Assembly (NCBI RefSeq): GCF_028596025.1
Contig: NZ_CP117167.1
Span: 1,178,001-1,242,000, forward strand
Length of the DNA stretch: 64,000 nt
Direction: 5' to 3'
Source of the DNA: Mucilaginibacter jinjuensis
GTDB taxonomy: Bacteria > Bacteroidota > Bacteroidia > Sphingobacteriales > Sphingobacteriaceae
Each line of letters opens with the position of its first letter. The stretch's first letter is position 1. Below the pieces are notes generated by a model that saw only the letters and a program-made list of their open reading frames with translations, was not told the origin of the DNA and made no database searches. The position numbers and the translations under genes are program-made. Shown in pieces: positions 26,525 through 36,250 of this stretch.

Positions 26525-29500
26525 ATGTATAAATTTTACTATACAAATGGGGATGGTATAACCTGCCGTCCGCTGAAAGCCCAGCAACAAACTATTCATA
26601 CTTGGAATTTATCTCCTAAAAAATGGCTCATGAGGATAAACCTTACTTGTCTAATTATATTGACCACTTTTTTGCAGATCAGCTTTGCGGCATCTGCACA
26701 AAAAATTTCGTTAACCAAAAAGAATGCCGCGCTGGCTGATGTATTCAAAGATATCAGGAAACAATGTGGCTTCGATTTTCTGATTAACGATGAGCAAATA
26801 AAACAAAGCAAAGCGATTACAATAGATGTAAAGAATATGGAGCTTTTGGATGTGTTGAACCGCTGTTTTAAAGGTCAACCATTTGGCTATTCAATATCCG
26901 AAAAACTGATTATTGTCGTACCCAAAAAGTCAGAAATCAGTCAGGTCGAACCTGCAGTAAATCTTTCCTCCGTTGCTGACATTGAAGTGCATGGAAAAGT
27001 CACTGACCCGGCTGGAAATCCATTGACAGGGGTAACCGTTGTCGTTAAGGGGACACAACGCAGTGTTGCAACAAACCAAAGCGGCGAATTCAATCTTAAA
27101 GTAAGCTCGTCATCCGATGTCCTTATATTTTCTTTTATTGGAATGCAGACAACCGAGGTTGCCATAGGAAGCCAGCGCGAACTGTTAGTTAAACTACAGG
27201 TCAGCAGCACTACCCTAAGCGAGGTTAAAATCAATACAGGCTACCAAACCTTTAAAAAGGAACAGATGACCGGATCTGCGGTTACTGTGGGTAGCGCTGA
27301 ACTAGAGCAACGTTATCAGCCTAATATCATCAATAACCTGGAAGGCCGGGTGCCCGGATTGGTAAATTATAACGGCAATACAACGATACGCGGGGTAAGT
27401 ACGATCAACGCCAGCAGGACGCCACTGTATGTTGTCGATGGTCTTCCAATTGACGGATCGGTCGCCAACGTTAATCCTTATGATGTGGAAAGCGTAACGG
27501 TGCTGAAAGACGCGGCGGCAGCGGCTATCTATGGTGCAAGAGCTGCTAATGGCGTTATCGTTATTACCACTAAAAAGGCGAAAAATCATCGTACTACCGT
27601 TGAGGTGAACAGTAATGTTACCGTTACAGAAAAGCCTAATATCAGTTTTAATTTGCTAACACCTTCACAGCAGGTAGATCTCGAAAGCAGCTATTATAAT
27701 TACTATTACAAAAACGTATCTGGCGCGAGCACATTAACAGCCACTAATATTACTAACGGCAATCCGATAACTCCCGTACAATATGCTTATTATCAACTTG
27801 CTCAGGGACAAATAACGCAGGCGCAGTTAGACGCCCAACTTGCAGCCTTTAAACAGAATGATTTCCGCAAACAGTATAAGGACAACGCACTGTTAAAGAC
27901 AATCTTGCAGCAATATGACCTGGCGGTGAGAACAGACGGTAATAAATATAATTCCAGCCTTGTAATTGATTACAAAAACAGCAACTCCGGAATCATTAAT
28001 GCTTACGACCGTCAGTTGAATATTTTTTACAAAGGCACATATAATATGGCCAAATGGCTTGATGTAAATTATGGTGTAAATACAGTATTGGGTCAGACGA
28101 AATCCAGCAACAGCGCCTTTGCGACCAGCGCCACCAATGTGTCTCCATACCTTCAATTGCTCGATAAAAACGGGAACCGTGTTTATTATACGACCAATGA
28201 CTACAACATGTACAATACGACCGCAGCAAGTCAGCCGCAATACAGCATGCTGATCAACCATCTTGATGAACTCGGCCTTGACGCAAGTAAAGTTGATCAA
28301 ATCAACGGTCGGTATTTTGTTAACATGAATGCCAGGATCATACCCGGCCTGATTTTTACTCCGCAGTTCCAATACGAAAACACGACTGCAAATACGTCCG
28401 CCTACTCTGAACAACAAAGTTATATCATGAGGTATCTGGATAATATTTATTACAAAGTTCCACAGGCCACAAGCCCTGTTACATATGCGAACCTGCTTCC
28501 TTTAAATGGCGGAAAACTTGCTACAGTTAACAGCACCAGCAATTCCTGGACTGCCAGGGGGCAACTGGACTATAAAAAGCAGTTGGGGAAAAGTAATATC
28601 GATGTCATTGCGGGTACCGAATACCGGCAGATCAATACAAAGGGCACCAATGGTTTATTGCTAGGTTATGATGACCAACTGCAAAACCAATCGACTACAG
28701 CGGTTAACTTTCCAGCGCTTTTTGCTTATTCAACAACTACAACTTTTAAACCAGGGTTCAATACCACAAATTTATACAACACCTATTTTAATAATCAGAT
28801 AGGCCTGATCCCGGAAACAACCCATCGTTATAACTCCGGATATGCGAATGCTACTTATGTTTATGATAACAGGTATGCCGCTTTTGGTTCCTATCGTGTG
28901 GATTACGCCGATGTTTTCGGACTAGATAAAAAATTTAGAGGAAAGCCGCTTTGGTCATCGGGTCTTGCCTGGAATATATCTAATGAATCATTTATGCATG
29001 ATGTGAGTTGGGTGAACTTTTTGAAGCTGCGGGTGAGCTATGGTATTACCGGAAATATCGCCACGGGTGTAAACAGTTTCCTGACAGCCAATTCAACCTT
29101 GCCGGCTAATCAGCTTACTAATGCGCCTGTTTCTGTAGTGACCAGTGCTGCCAATCCGGAATTGAGATGGGAAAAAACCACCACGCCAAACGTCGGTGTT
29201 GACTTTGCTTTCTTTAATAACAGATTGAACGGTAGCTTAGACTATTACAGAAAGAAAAGTACCGATCTATTATTTACTACCCGCATCGACCCATCTGAAG
29301 GCTTTACCAGCCAGATCATCAATAATGGTGGATTAGTTAACAACGGTATTGAATTGACGCTGAATTACAGCTGGCTAAAACCTGCAACTAAAAACGGTCT
29401 TTCGTGGACGTCGATGGTAAGTTTGAGCCATAATAAAAACAAAATCACTTATGTTGATGCCGTTGCTGTGCTGCCGACTCAGTTGGTAGGCGGCGGCTAT

Positions 29501-30172
29501 AAAGTGGGGTATCCGGTCAACTCACTGTTTTCTTACCAGTATAAAGGACTTAATAACGTTGGTCAGCCGCAGTGGTTAAAAGCAGATGGAAGCCTGACAT
29601 CCGTTGCGCTAACCGGAAGTGACCTGAGTGCGGTGGCCTATTCAGGTGGGACTGATCCGGTCAATGTGATTGGTTTAACAAATACCGTTTACTATAAAGG
29701 GTTTAGCCTTAATGTGCTTGCCGTTTATTACGGAGGGAATTACATGCGGACTGCGGCTCCTGATGTTTACGGTAGTGGAGCAGCCTACGGCAGCATGCCA
29801 TCGTATCTCTCCAGCAGCTGGACACCGGCCAATACCAATACGAAAATTCCTGGTTTTGGACAATATGCACCCGGTACTTATGCAGGCACTACAACTGTGC
29901 CTTCGAGTTACCTGATCAATTCAGACACTTATGTAAAGCCGGCAGATTTTATAAAAATCAGAAGCGTGGTTCTTGGTTATCAGCTACCGGAGCAATGGAT
30001 CGGCAAATTAGGTGCTAAAAATGTCAGACTTACTTTCCAGCTTAACAACCCCAAAGCGTTATGGGTGAAAAATGATGTGGGTGTCGATCCTGAAACGATC
30101 AATCCGTTGACTGGTGTCGGAGGCGCAAGGGTACCTACATCTTATGTACTTGGTCTTAATTTTAACTTATAA
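26525..30172 (+). CDS. SusC/RagA TonB-dependent outer-membrane transporter with STN domain
   Basis: A 1215-residue protein. It has an N-terminal export segment near 38-60, an STN domain (about 65-135), a carboxypeptidase-D-like domain (about 155-235, GNPLTGVTVVVKGTQ), a plug with an INTGYQTFKKEQMTGS start and LYVVDGLPIDG, a DAAAAAIYGARAANGVI motif, and a beta-barrel ending LGLNFNL. It pairs with the SusD 11 bp downstream and signals through FecR. The co-located protease and TlpA genes hint at a peptide or protein-related substrate (inference). ATG 26525 is preferred to a GTG two codons earlier. Confidence 0.95.
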   Translation: MYKFYYTNGDGITCRPLKAQQQTIHTWNLSPKKWLMRINLTCLIILTTFLQISFAASAQKISLTKKNAALADVFKDIRKQCGFDFLINDEQIKQSKAITIDVKNMELLDVLNRCFKGQPFGYSISEKLIIVVPKKSEISQVEPAVNLSSVADIEVHGKVTDPAGNPLTGVTVVVKGTQRSVATNQSGEFNLKVSSSSDVLIFSFIGMQTTEVAIGSQRELLVKLQVSSTTLSEVKINTGYQTFKKEQMTGSAVTVGSAELEQRYQPNIINNLEGRVPGLVNYNGNTTIRGVSTINASRTPLYVVDGLPIDGSVANVNPYDVESVTVLKDAAAAAIYGARAANGVIVITTKKAKNHRTTVEVNSNVTVTEKPNISFNLLTPSQQVDLESSYYNYYYKNVSGASTLTATNITNGNPITPVQYAYYQLAQGQITQAQLDAQLAAFKQNDFRKQYKDNALLKTILQQYDLAVRTDGNKYNSSLVIDYKNSNSGIINAYDRQLNIFYKGTYNMAKWLDVNYGVNTVLGQTKSSNSAFATSATNVSPYLQLLDKNGNRVYYTTNDYNMYNTTAASQPQYSMLINHLDELGLDASKVDQINGRYFVNMNARIIPGLIFTPQFQYENTTANTSAYSEQQSYIMRYLDNIYYKVPQATSPVTYANLLPLNGGKLATVNSTSNSWTARGQLDYKKQLGKSNIDVIAGTEYRQINTKGTNGLLLGYDDQLQNQSTTAVNFPALFAYSTTTTFKPGFNTTNLYNTYFNNQIGLIPETTHRYNSGYANATYVYDNRYAAFGSYRVDYADVFGLDKKFRGKPLWSSGLAWNISNESFMHDVSWVNFLKLRVSYGITGNIATGVNSFLTANSTLPANQLTNAPVSVVTSAANPELRWEKTTTPNVGVDFAFFNNRLNGSLDYYRKKSTDLLFTTRIDPSEGFTSQIINNGGLVNNGIELTLNYSWLKPATKNGLSWTSMVSLSHNKNKITYVDAVAVLPTQLVGGGYKVGYPVNSLFSYQYKGLNNVGQPQWLKADGSLTSVALTGSDLSAVAYSGGTDPVNVIGLTNTVYYKGFSLNVLAVYYGGNYMRTAAPDVYGSGAAYGSMPSYLSSSWTPANTNTKIPGFGQYAPGTYAGTTTVPSSYLINSDTYVKPADFIKIRSVVLGYQLPEQWIGKLGAKNVRLTFQLNNPKALWVKNDVGVDPETINPLTGVGGARVPTSYVLGLNFNL

Positions 30173-30183
30173 AAGAAGTAAAC

Positions 30184-31644
30184 ATGAAGAAGATATTACA
30201 TAGCTGTTTTATAATCTGTGGCTTAATGTTATCCTTAACAGGGTGTTCAAAGTTCACCGAAATTACGCCGAAGGGCAGCAATATACTGAACAGGGTATCT
30301 GACCTTGATTTGATATTAAATTATAATTTCAGTTATAACTCCAATGCTACGCCCACCAGTTTGGCGGGTACTACCAGCGCTGGTGAAGGTTTTAACCCGA
30401 TGGATGCTGAAGAACTTGTTGACGATTTGTATCCGGTAGCACTTAACGTTACCACTTTATTAAGTGGGGGTACTAAAGATCTCAACTATGCTTTGATTAC
30501 CTACGATGAAACTATTGACAGGAAAAATCTGGCGACCTCCGATGCCAAGTACGAAAAACTGTATTTCATAATCAATAATGTTGCCAATGTGGTCATTAAG
30601 AACGCCGATGTGGCGAGTGGTGACCGGACAAAAGCAAATCAATTGAAAGCAGAAGCGTACATCATCAGGGCATATATGCATTATCTGCTCGTTAATTTTT
30701 ACTCCAAAGCCTATAATCCAGCGACAGCAGCAACTGATGGCGGTATTCCCTATGTAAAAGAGGACAATGTGATTAGTGATCCCAATAAAAAAAGCACAGT
30801 GGCTGACGTATATAATAATATCGTAGGCGATATTGACGCAGCCTTTGCTTTAAACAGCCTTCCTGCTACTCCTGTAAACAACATGCGTGTAGGACAAGGT
30901 TTTGCCTATGCGGTGAGAGCCCAGGTATTACTTTCAATGCGCAATTATACCGGCGCATTGGCAGCTGCAAATGCCAGTTTAGCGATCAATAGCACCGTTA
31001 TTGATAATAATACGTTCGCGCCAGTTGGCACAGCGACCTTCGCCCGGCCAATCCTAACATCACCTGATAATTTGTTTTATGCATCTTATAAAGGCACCCC
31101 AACGCTTAATACCATCAGTCCGGACGTGCTGGCAAATTACTTTGAGAAAGGAAATATCATCAATGATTATGTCAAACCATATTATCCCTCGGTTTCCGGG
31201 TCCTTCGGTATTTCCGGTGTGACCGGTGCCCCGTTATGGTATACGGCGCCTTATGCTAATAACAGCGCAGGTCTTACCACGCTTGATACTTATTTTATCA
31301 AGGCGGAGTGCCTGGCGCGGACACAAAATGTCAGTGGAGCTATAGATATTATTAATATGATCCGGAAAAAGCGCATCATTGCCAGTGCCTATACGCCGTT
31401 TACAGCTGCTACAGAGGCGCAGGCTATAGGATATCTGAAAAAAACCACCCACTCCGAATTTCTTTTCACATTCAAGAATTATTTGAACATGAAAAGGTGG
31501 AATACGGAAGATGCTTATAAGGAAACGGTTACGAGGACAGTGAATGGTAAGACCTATCAGCTTAAGCCTGAATCATCGTTGTGGATATTTCCGTTTCCGC
31601 AAAGTGGTACCGCATATAATCCAAATCTAACCCAAAACTATTAA
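30184..31644 (+). CDS. SusD/RagB family nutrient-binding lipoprotein
   Basis: A 486-residue lipoprotein with lipobox LTGC near residue 21 and a typical SusD N-terminus (KFTEITPKGSN). TPR-like helices include KAEAYIIRAYMHYLLVNFYSKAY, and a C-terminal repeat region precedes the YNPNLTQNY end. It forms the surface lid of the SusC channel encoded immediately upstream. A strong hairpin follows its stop codon, so the SusCD message probably ends or is thinned there. Confidence 0.92.
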   Translation: MKKILHSCFIICGLMLSLTGCSKFTEITPKGSNILNRVSDLDLILNYNFSYNSNATPTSLAGTTSAGEGFNPMDAEELVDDLYPVALNVTTLLSGGTKDLNYALITYDETIDRKNLATSDAKYEKLYFIINNVANVVIKNADVASGDRTKANQLKAEAYIIRAYMHYLLVNFYSKAYNPATAATDGGIPYVKEDNVISDPNKKSTVADVYNNIVGDIDAAFALNSLPATPVNNMRVGQGFAYAVRAQVLLSMRNYTGALAAANASLAINSTVIDNNTFAPVGTATFARPILTSPDNLFYASYKGTPTLNTISPDVLANYFEKGNIINDYVKPYYPSVSGSFGISGVTGAPLWYTAPYANNSAGLTTLDTYFIKAECLARTQNVSGAIDIINMIRKKRIIASAYTPFTAATEAQAIGYLKKTTHSEFLFTFKNYLNMKRWNTEDAYKETVTRTVNGKTYQLKPESSLWIFPFPQSGTAYNPNLTQNY

Positions 31645-31675
31645 AGTTAATCTCCTTTTCCGGCACTATGATAGG

Positions 31676-31708
31676 CTATACCTGATTGTTTATCAGGTAT
31701 AGTTTATA
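31676..31708 (+). terminator. Perfect 11-bp hairpin after susD-like gene
   Basis: CTATACCTGAT (31676-31686) and ATCAGGTATAG (31692-31702) form a perfect stem with a 5-nt loop, followed by a short T-rich tail. Thirty bases past the SusD stop and about 100 before the protease gene, it likely terminates or attenuates the SusCD transcript. Confidence 0.65.
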
Positions 31709-31799
31709 ACCCATAGAATTTCTGGGATAAAGAGTCTATCAGCGGAAAGGTATAAAGACTTACAATGGGCCTATAGATCACCATTTAACGTTAATATTC

Positions 31800-33881
31800 A
31801 TGAATAGATTAACGAGTGTTTTGCTATTAGTTATTTTTCGCGTTAGCGGTTTCGCACAGGCTGTTACAGCTAATGTGGACAACGTAGCACTAGCGACACA
31901 ATCAAAATTGTTGACTCAGGTCAGCACGATGCTCGCAATAAGGCATTATAGCCCGCGCACCATTAACGATGATTTTTCAAAGGCGGTATGGGAGCGGTAT
32001 ATCAACAGGCTCGATGCAAAAAGGGAATTTTTTCTACAAAAAGATATTGACTCTTTAAAGAAATATGAGTTAACAATAGATGATGAAATCCATGGTGTAT
32101 TGCCAGTCTCTTTCCTCCCGTGTATCAACCGGATATATAATCGGGAAATTGACCTGTGCATTCAGGAATACGCCGGATTGTTAATGGCTGCTTTTGATTT
32201 TAATAAAGAGGAAAAGCCTCTTTCGGCCATTCCTGACCGGACATTTCCAGCCAGCGACAAAGCAAGAATTGAGAAAAGCCGTGAGCGCCTGAAATACCAG
32301 ACTTTACAGGCGTTTGTTTCATTGCAAGAACAACAATCTTCTGCAAAAAAGGGCGATACACTTTACGGGCGTTCAAATGCGGAATTGGAGGATATTGCCA
32401 GGAAAGCCACGGCAAAAAATGCAATGCTCAGGTTAACCAGGCTCAAAGCCATGGCGGGTGAGGAAAAACAGTTTGCCGTGTTCGTGAGCACATTAGTCAA
32501 CTATATGGACCCGCATTCGGAATACTTACCACCAGCCGATACCAGGGGTTATCAGGAATCGGTGAGTAATAAGTTTTTTGGCACAGGTGCCCGGATGCTG
32601 GAAAAGGATGGCTTTGTTTACATTAACGATATGGAACCGGGAAGTCCGGCCTTAAAGAGCGGCCAGATACAAATCGGTGATATTATCGTCGCGGTAGGTC
32701 AAAGTGCCAATGGCGAAATGGTGGATGTAGGCGCTATGCCTCCGGCTGAAATCGCAAAATTGGTTCGCGGAGAGAAGGGTACAGCTGTCAGACTACTGCT
32801 TAGAAAAGCGGACGGTAGTTTAAAAACAGTGCTCATTACACGCGGTGAAATCATACCGGAAGACGGACGCGTACGGATCGCTTTAATAGAGGACGGCACA
32901 AAAAAAATAGGCTATATCCTGTTGCCCGGCTTTTACGACGATCCTAAAGACGCAAACGGGCCGCATTGCGCTCGCGATGTAGCGGCCGCGCTGAAAACTT
33001 TAGTTGCTAACGATATTGCCGGGGTGGTTATGGATCTCCGTAACAATGGCGGGGGTTCTTTCAGAGAAGCTGTCAGCATGATTAAGCTTTTTGTCAGCTC
33101 CGGTCCGGTGGTGCAAACCAAAGATCGAAATGAAAATGCCGTTCCGGTTGATGATCCAAGAACATCACAGCTTTACAGAGGTCCCCTGGTTGTTATGGTT
33201 AATGAGCTCAGCGCCTCAGCCTCAGAAATTTTTGCGGCCGCCATACAAGATGACCACCGCGGCGTCATTATTGGAAGCGCTTCTACTTTTGGTAAAGGCT
33301 CGTCACAAGGCGCTTTTCCCATTGGCGCTAACACACAGAATGGTATATTAAAGATCACAATGCAAAAATTTTATCGCTTGAGTGGAGGTGCAACGCAGCT
33401 TAAAGGCGTTAAAGCCGACATCGTTTTGCCTGATATCTATGGGTACCAGAAGCTCCGTGAAGAGGATAATACCGATGCCTTACCCTGGGATACGGTAGCG
33501 GCAGCAAAGTATGTACCGGAAAAATTTTTTGAATTGAAAAAAATACAAGCGATGGCCGATGACCGAATCAAAGAAGACGCTGTATTCAAGGCACTTGAAA
33601 GGAACATCAATTGGCTGACAAAAAACCGGGATGTTGACCTTCCACTGGATATAGCCAGTTTTAAATTGTTAAACAATAAGCGTCAGCAAGTCGCAAAAAT
33701 GAATGAGGCCTTGCTGAAGCTGCAGGTTAGTAAACAATTAGAAGTAATAATCCCGGGTATTGCCAGCACCGGGTTAAACGTACGCAACCAGCAAATGCTT
33801 AGCAAAATCAGTGCTGATATTTATGTGGATCAGGCGGTCAAAGTAATAGCAGATTTAATCAAAACACCAATACTTCATTAA
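31800..33881 (+). CDS. prc: Tail-specific protease, Prc/CtpA family (S41)
   Basis: A 693-residue periplasmic protease, close to the length of E. coli Prc. It has a signal peptide, then a Prc-type N-terminal domain (FSKAVWERYINRLDAKREFFL), the MDPHSEYLPP motif, a PDZ domain (about 270-360) and a catalytic S41 core. LSASASEIFAAA gives the nucleophile Ser473 and TFGKGSSQ the general base Lys499. A C-terminal domain follows. Such proteases clip proteins from their C-termini. It sits between SusD and a run of TlpA genes spaced about 10 bp apart, so it is probably co-expressed with them. Confidence 0.9.
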   Translation: MNRLTSVLLLVIFRVSGFAQAVTANVDNVALATQSKLLTQVSTMLAIRHYSPRTINDDFSKAVWERYINRLDAKREFFLQKDIDSLKKYELTIDDEIHGVLPVSFLPCINRIYNREIDLCIQEYAGLLMAAFDFNKEEKPLSAIPDRTFPASDKARIEKSRERLKYQTLQAFVSLQEQQSSAKKGDTLYGRSNAELEDIARKATAKNAMLRLTRLKAMAGEEKQFAVFVSTLVNYMDPHSEYLPPADTRGYQESVSNKFFGTGARMLEKDGFVYINDMEPGSPALKSGQIQIGDIIVAVGQSANGEMVDVGAMPPAEIAKLVRGEKGTAVRLLLRKADGSLKTVLITRGEIIPEDGRVRIALIEDGTKKIGYILLPGFYDDPKDANGPHCARDVAAALKTLVANDIAGVVMDLRNNGGGSFREAVSMIKLFVSSGPVVQTKDRNENAVPVDDPRTSQLYRGPLVVMVNELSASASEIFAAAIQDDHRGVIIGSASTFGKGSSQGAFPIGANTQNGILKITMQKFYRLSGGATQLKGVKADIVLPDIYGYQKLREEDNTDALPWDTVAAAKYVPEKFFELKKIQAMADDRIKEDAVFKALERNINWLTKNRDVDLPLDIASFKLLNNKRQQVAKMNEALLKLQVSKQLEVIIPGIASTGLNVRNQQMLSKISADIYVDQAVKVIADLIKTPILH

Positions 33882-33891
33882 TAAATAAAAC

Positions 33892-35016
33892 ATGAAAATA
33901 AGAAATCTATTAATAACCTTTTTTTCTGCCCTCTCCACGATTTGTTTTGGCCAGGCCGGAAAGTCATTTTCAGTTCATGGACAAATTACTAATCCCAAAT
34001 TGGATTCAGTTTCCATGCTGTATATAAATGATCAGGGAAAAATAATCAGACAAATTATTCCTGCAGAGAACGGGAAATTTGATATCGCAGGGACTATTAA
34101 TCAGCCGACTATGGCTTATTTGTTGTTTATGCATAAAGGTGAAAAGTTGAACAAAAGAGAGGCGGAGATCAAAACCAACAAGGTCTATATCGAGCCGGGA
34201 GAAATGACCATTAACGCAGAGGAAGATCGACAAGGCTATGTTACCGTAAAGGGTTCCAAATCTCAAATAGAATGGAATGATTTAAAAAGTAAAACAAGGC
34301 CGATTCAATCGGCCCTCGATTCTTTATCGAATGGTGATGCAAGGAAGGCACCAGCTCTCCTAAGAGAACAATTAGCGAAAATCAATTACGCATATTTTAT
34401 TGGCCATCCCGGCTCATACGTGGCGGCTAACCAGGTTACGTATTTTATGTCTAGTTATAGCCTGGATTCCTTAAAACGCCTTTACGACAATTATTTACCG
34501 GAAATAAAAGAAAGTATTGATGGAAAAAGGCTCGCCGCTACTATTAAAGGTCGCACGGCGGGCTTGCCCGGTACTATGGCCTTTCAGTTTACAGTAAAAG
34601 ATAAAGATGGCAAAGACTTGGCTTTAGCTGATTTTAAAGGTAAATACGTATTGCTGGATTTTTGGGCGACCTGGTGTGTTCCCTGTCGTAAAAGCATGCC
34701 CCATATGATAGGTTTATACCAAAAATATAAAGCGAAAAATTTTGATGTTATCGGTATAGGCGATGATGATAACCGGGTTAAAGAGTGGATGGATGCTATC
34801 GAACATGATGGCATCGGTATGTTTCACCATACGCTCCGCGGCGTAAATATGGAAATGTTCAGGAAGGGTATCCCGAATCCAAGGGATTTGGACGAAGGAT
34901 ATGGTATCCGGGCCCTGCCAACCTTGATATTAATTGATCCGGCTGGTAAAATTATCGGCCGTTTCAGCGGAAATGAAGAAGAACTCGACACAATGCTGGC
35001 CTCTGTAATCAAATAA
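33892..35016 (+). CDS. DUF4369-TlpA thiol-disulfide oxidoreductase
   Basis: A 374-residue exported protein with a signal peptide (about 1-21, ending CFGQ), an N-terminal DUF4369-like beta domain (SFSVHGQITNPKLDSVSM), a helical middle, and a C-terminal TlpA domain with active site WCVPC in the context DFWATWC and a later ALPTLIL cis-Pro region. It probably keeps periplasmic or outer-membrane thiols reduced or oxidised. It starts 10 bp after the Prc-like gene and 9 bp before the next paralogue, so it belongs to the same operon. Confidence 0.88.
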   Translation: MKIRNLLITFFSALSTICFGQAGKSFSVHGQITNPKLDSVSMLYINDQGKIIRQIIPAENGKFDIAGTINQPTMAYLLFMHKGEKLNKREAEIKTNKVYIEPGEMTINAEEDRQGYVTVKGSKSQIEWNDLKSKTRPIQSALDSLSNGDARKAPALLREQLAKINYAYFIGHPGSYVAANQVTYFMSSYSLDSLKRLYDNYLPEIKESIDGKRLAATIKGRTAGLPGTMAFQFTVKDKDGKDLALADFKGKYVLLDFWATWCVPCRKSMPHMIGLYQKYKAKNFDVIGIGDDDNRVKEWMDAIEHDGIGMFHHTLRGVNMEMFRKGIPNPRDLDEGYGIRALPTLILIDPAGKIIGRFSGNEEELDTMLASVIK

Positions 35017-35025
35017 ACATCAGCT

Positions 35026-36237
35026 ATGAAAACAGATAGCCAACACCTTGACAAAAATAGGGCCTGCTTGATGAATTATTTAAAATGTCATGTTAAAAAG
35101 ATGCTTGTCAGCATTGTGTTTTTTTTGTCTTTCCTGACAGGATATACCCAGACCTACAATGTAACTATTCAGGGCAAAATAGAAAAGATGAAGCCGGGCA
35201 CCCGCATTTTTTATCATTGGTACGATAAGGATCATTTAACCGCAGATTTCGCAGGTGAGAATTTTGTGCAGAGTGATGGCGACAATTTACCATAGGGCTC
35301 AATGTCGATAAAGGGAGTGGTAATGAGCTGGTGTTGATGATGGGCAGTAAAGTCATGTCTGGCAAACTGATGTTCCTGTATGTGGACGAAGGAAGAATCA
35401 CAATACATTCCAAAGATTCTTTACTGACCCATATCAGACTTGGTGGTAGTCTTTATGCGCGAGAATTAGACCAATACCATCAACTCATTAACAGTACACC
35501 TGCGCTCGCTGCTTATGATAGTGTCAAAAACGATAGGTATAAGGCCCGCTCAAAAAATGATGCGTTAACACTTAAGACGAAGTCGGCGGAATTAAGCGGA
35601 CTGGACTCGATCAGAAGAGCAATGTCAATTGGCTGGATAAACGAGCACCCGAATAGCCCGATCTCCGTTTATATTATGCACAATGTTTTTGAACCGTTAA
35701 CGGGCAAGCTAAGTAATGAGGAAAAAAAGGGCTTATTAGCCAAAATAACGCCTGAAGCTAGAAACAATAAAATAGCTGCTGCGATGGAATACACCTTTAA
35801 TATGAATAAAATTGCCAGCATAGGGAAGACAGCACCAGATTTTACCCAAAACGATACGCTTGGAAAACCGGTATCCCTGACAGATTTTCGTGGCAAATAC
35901 GTGCTACTCGATTTTTGGGCAAGTTGGTGTGGTCCATGCCGAAAGGAAAACCTCAATGTGGTAAAAGCATTCAATAAATATAAAGATAGGGACTTTACTG
36001 TCTTAAGTGTATCACTTGACCAGCCTGGGAAACGGTACGCGTGGCTTAAAACGATCCATGAAGATCAGCTGACTTGGACACATGTCAGTGATCTTAAATA
36101 CGGGGTAATGATGTCGTCAAATTATACGACATCAATGCCGTGCCTGCTAACTATCTGATTGGCCCGGATGGGATCATCTTGGCGAGGAATATTCGCGGTG
36201 AAGACCTTGAACACACCCTTGAAAAAGTAATTCATTA
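35026..36237 (+). pseudogene. DUF4369-TlpA oxidoreductase, two frameshifts
   Basis: Three frames together give one exported TlpA paralogue. Frame one (35026-about 35290) has the signal peptide and DUF4369 start. Frame two (to about 36100) has the rest, with active site WCGPC. Frame three (to 36237) has the expected C-terminus [15 protein letters not shown]. Each join is explained by loss of one base: near 35285-35290 in a T run, and near 36099-36105 before a GGGG run. The intact paralogue at 36251 confirms the expected order. It is a decayed copy or contains sequence errors. Its 10-bp spacing to its neighbours is preserved. Confidence 0.8.
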
Positions 36238-36250
36238 ACCATTAATCATT

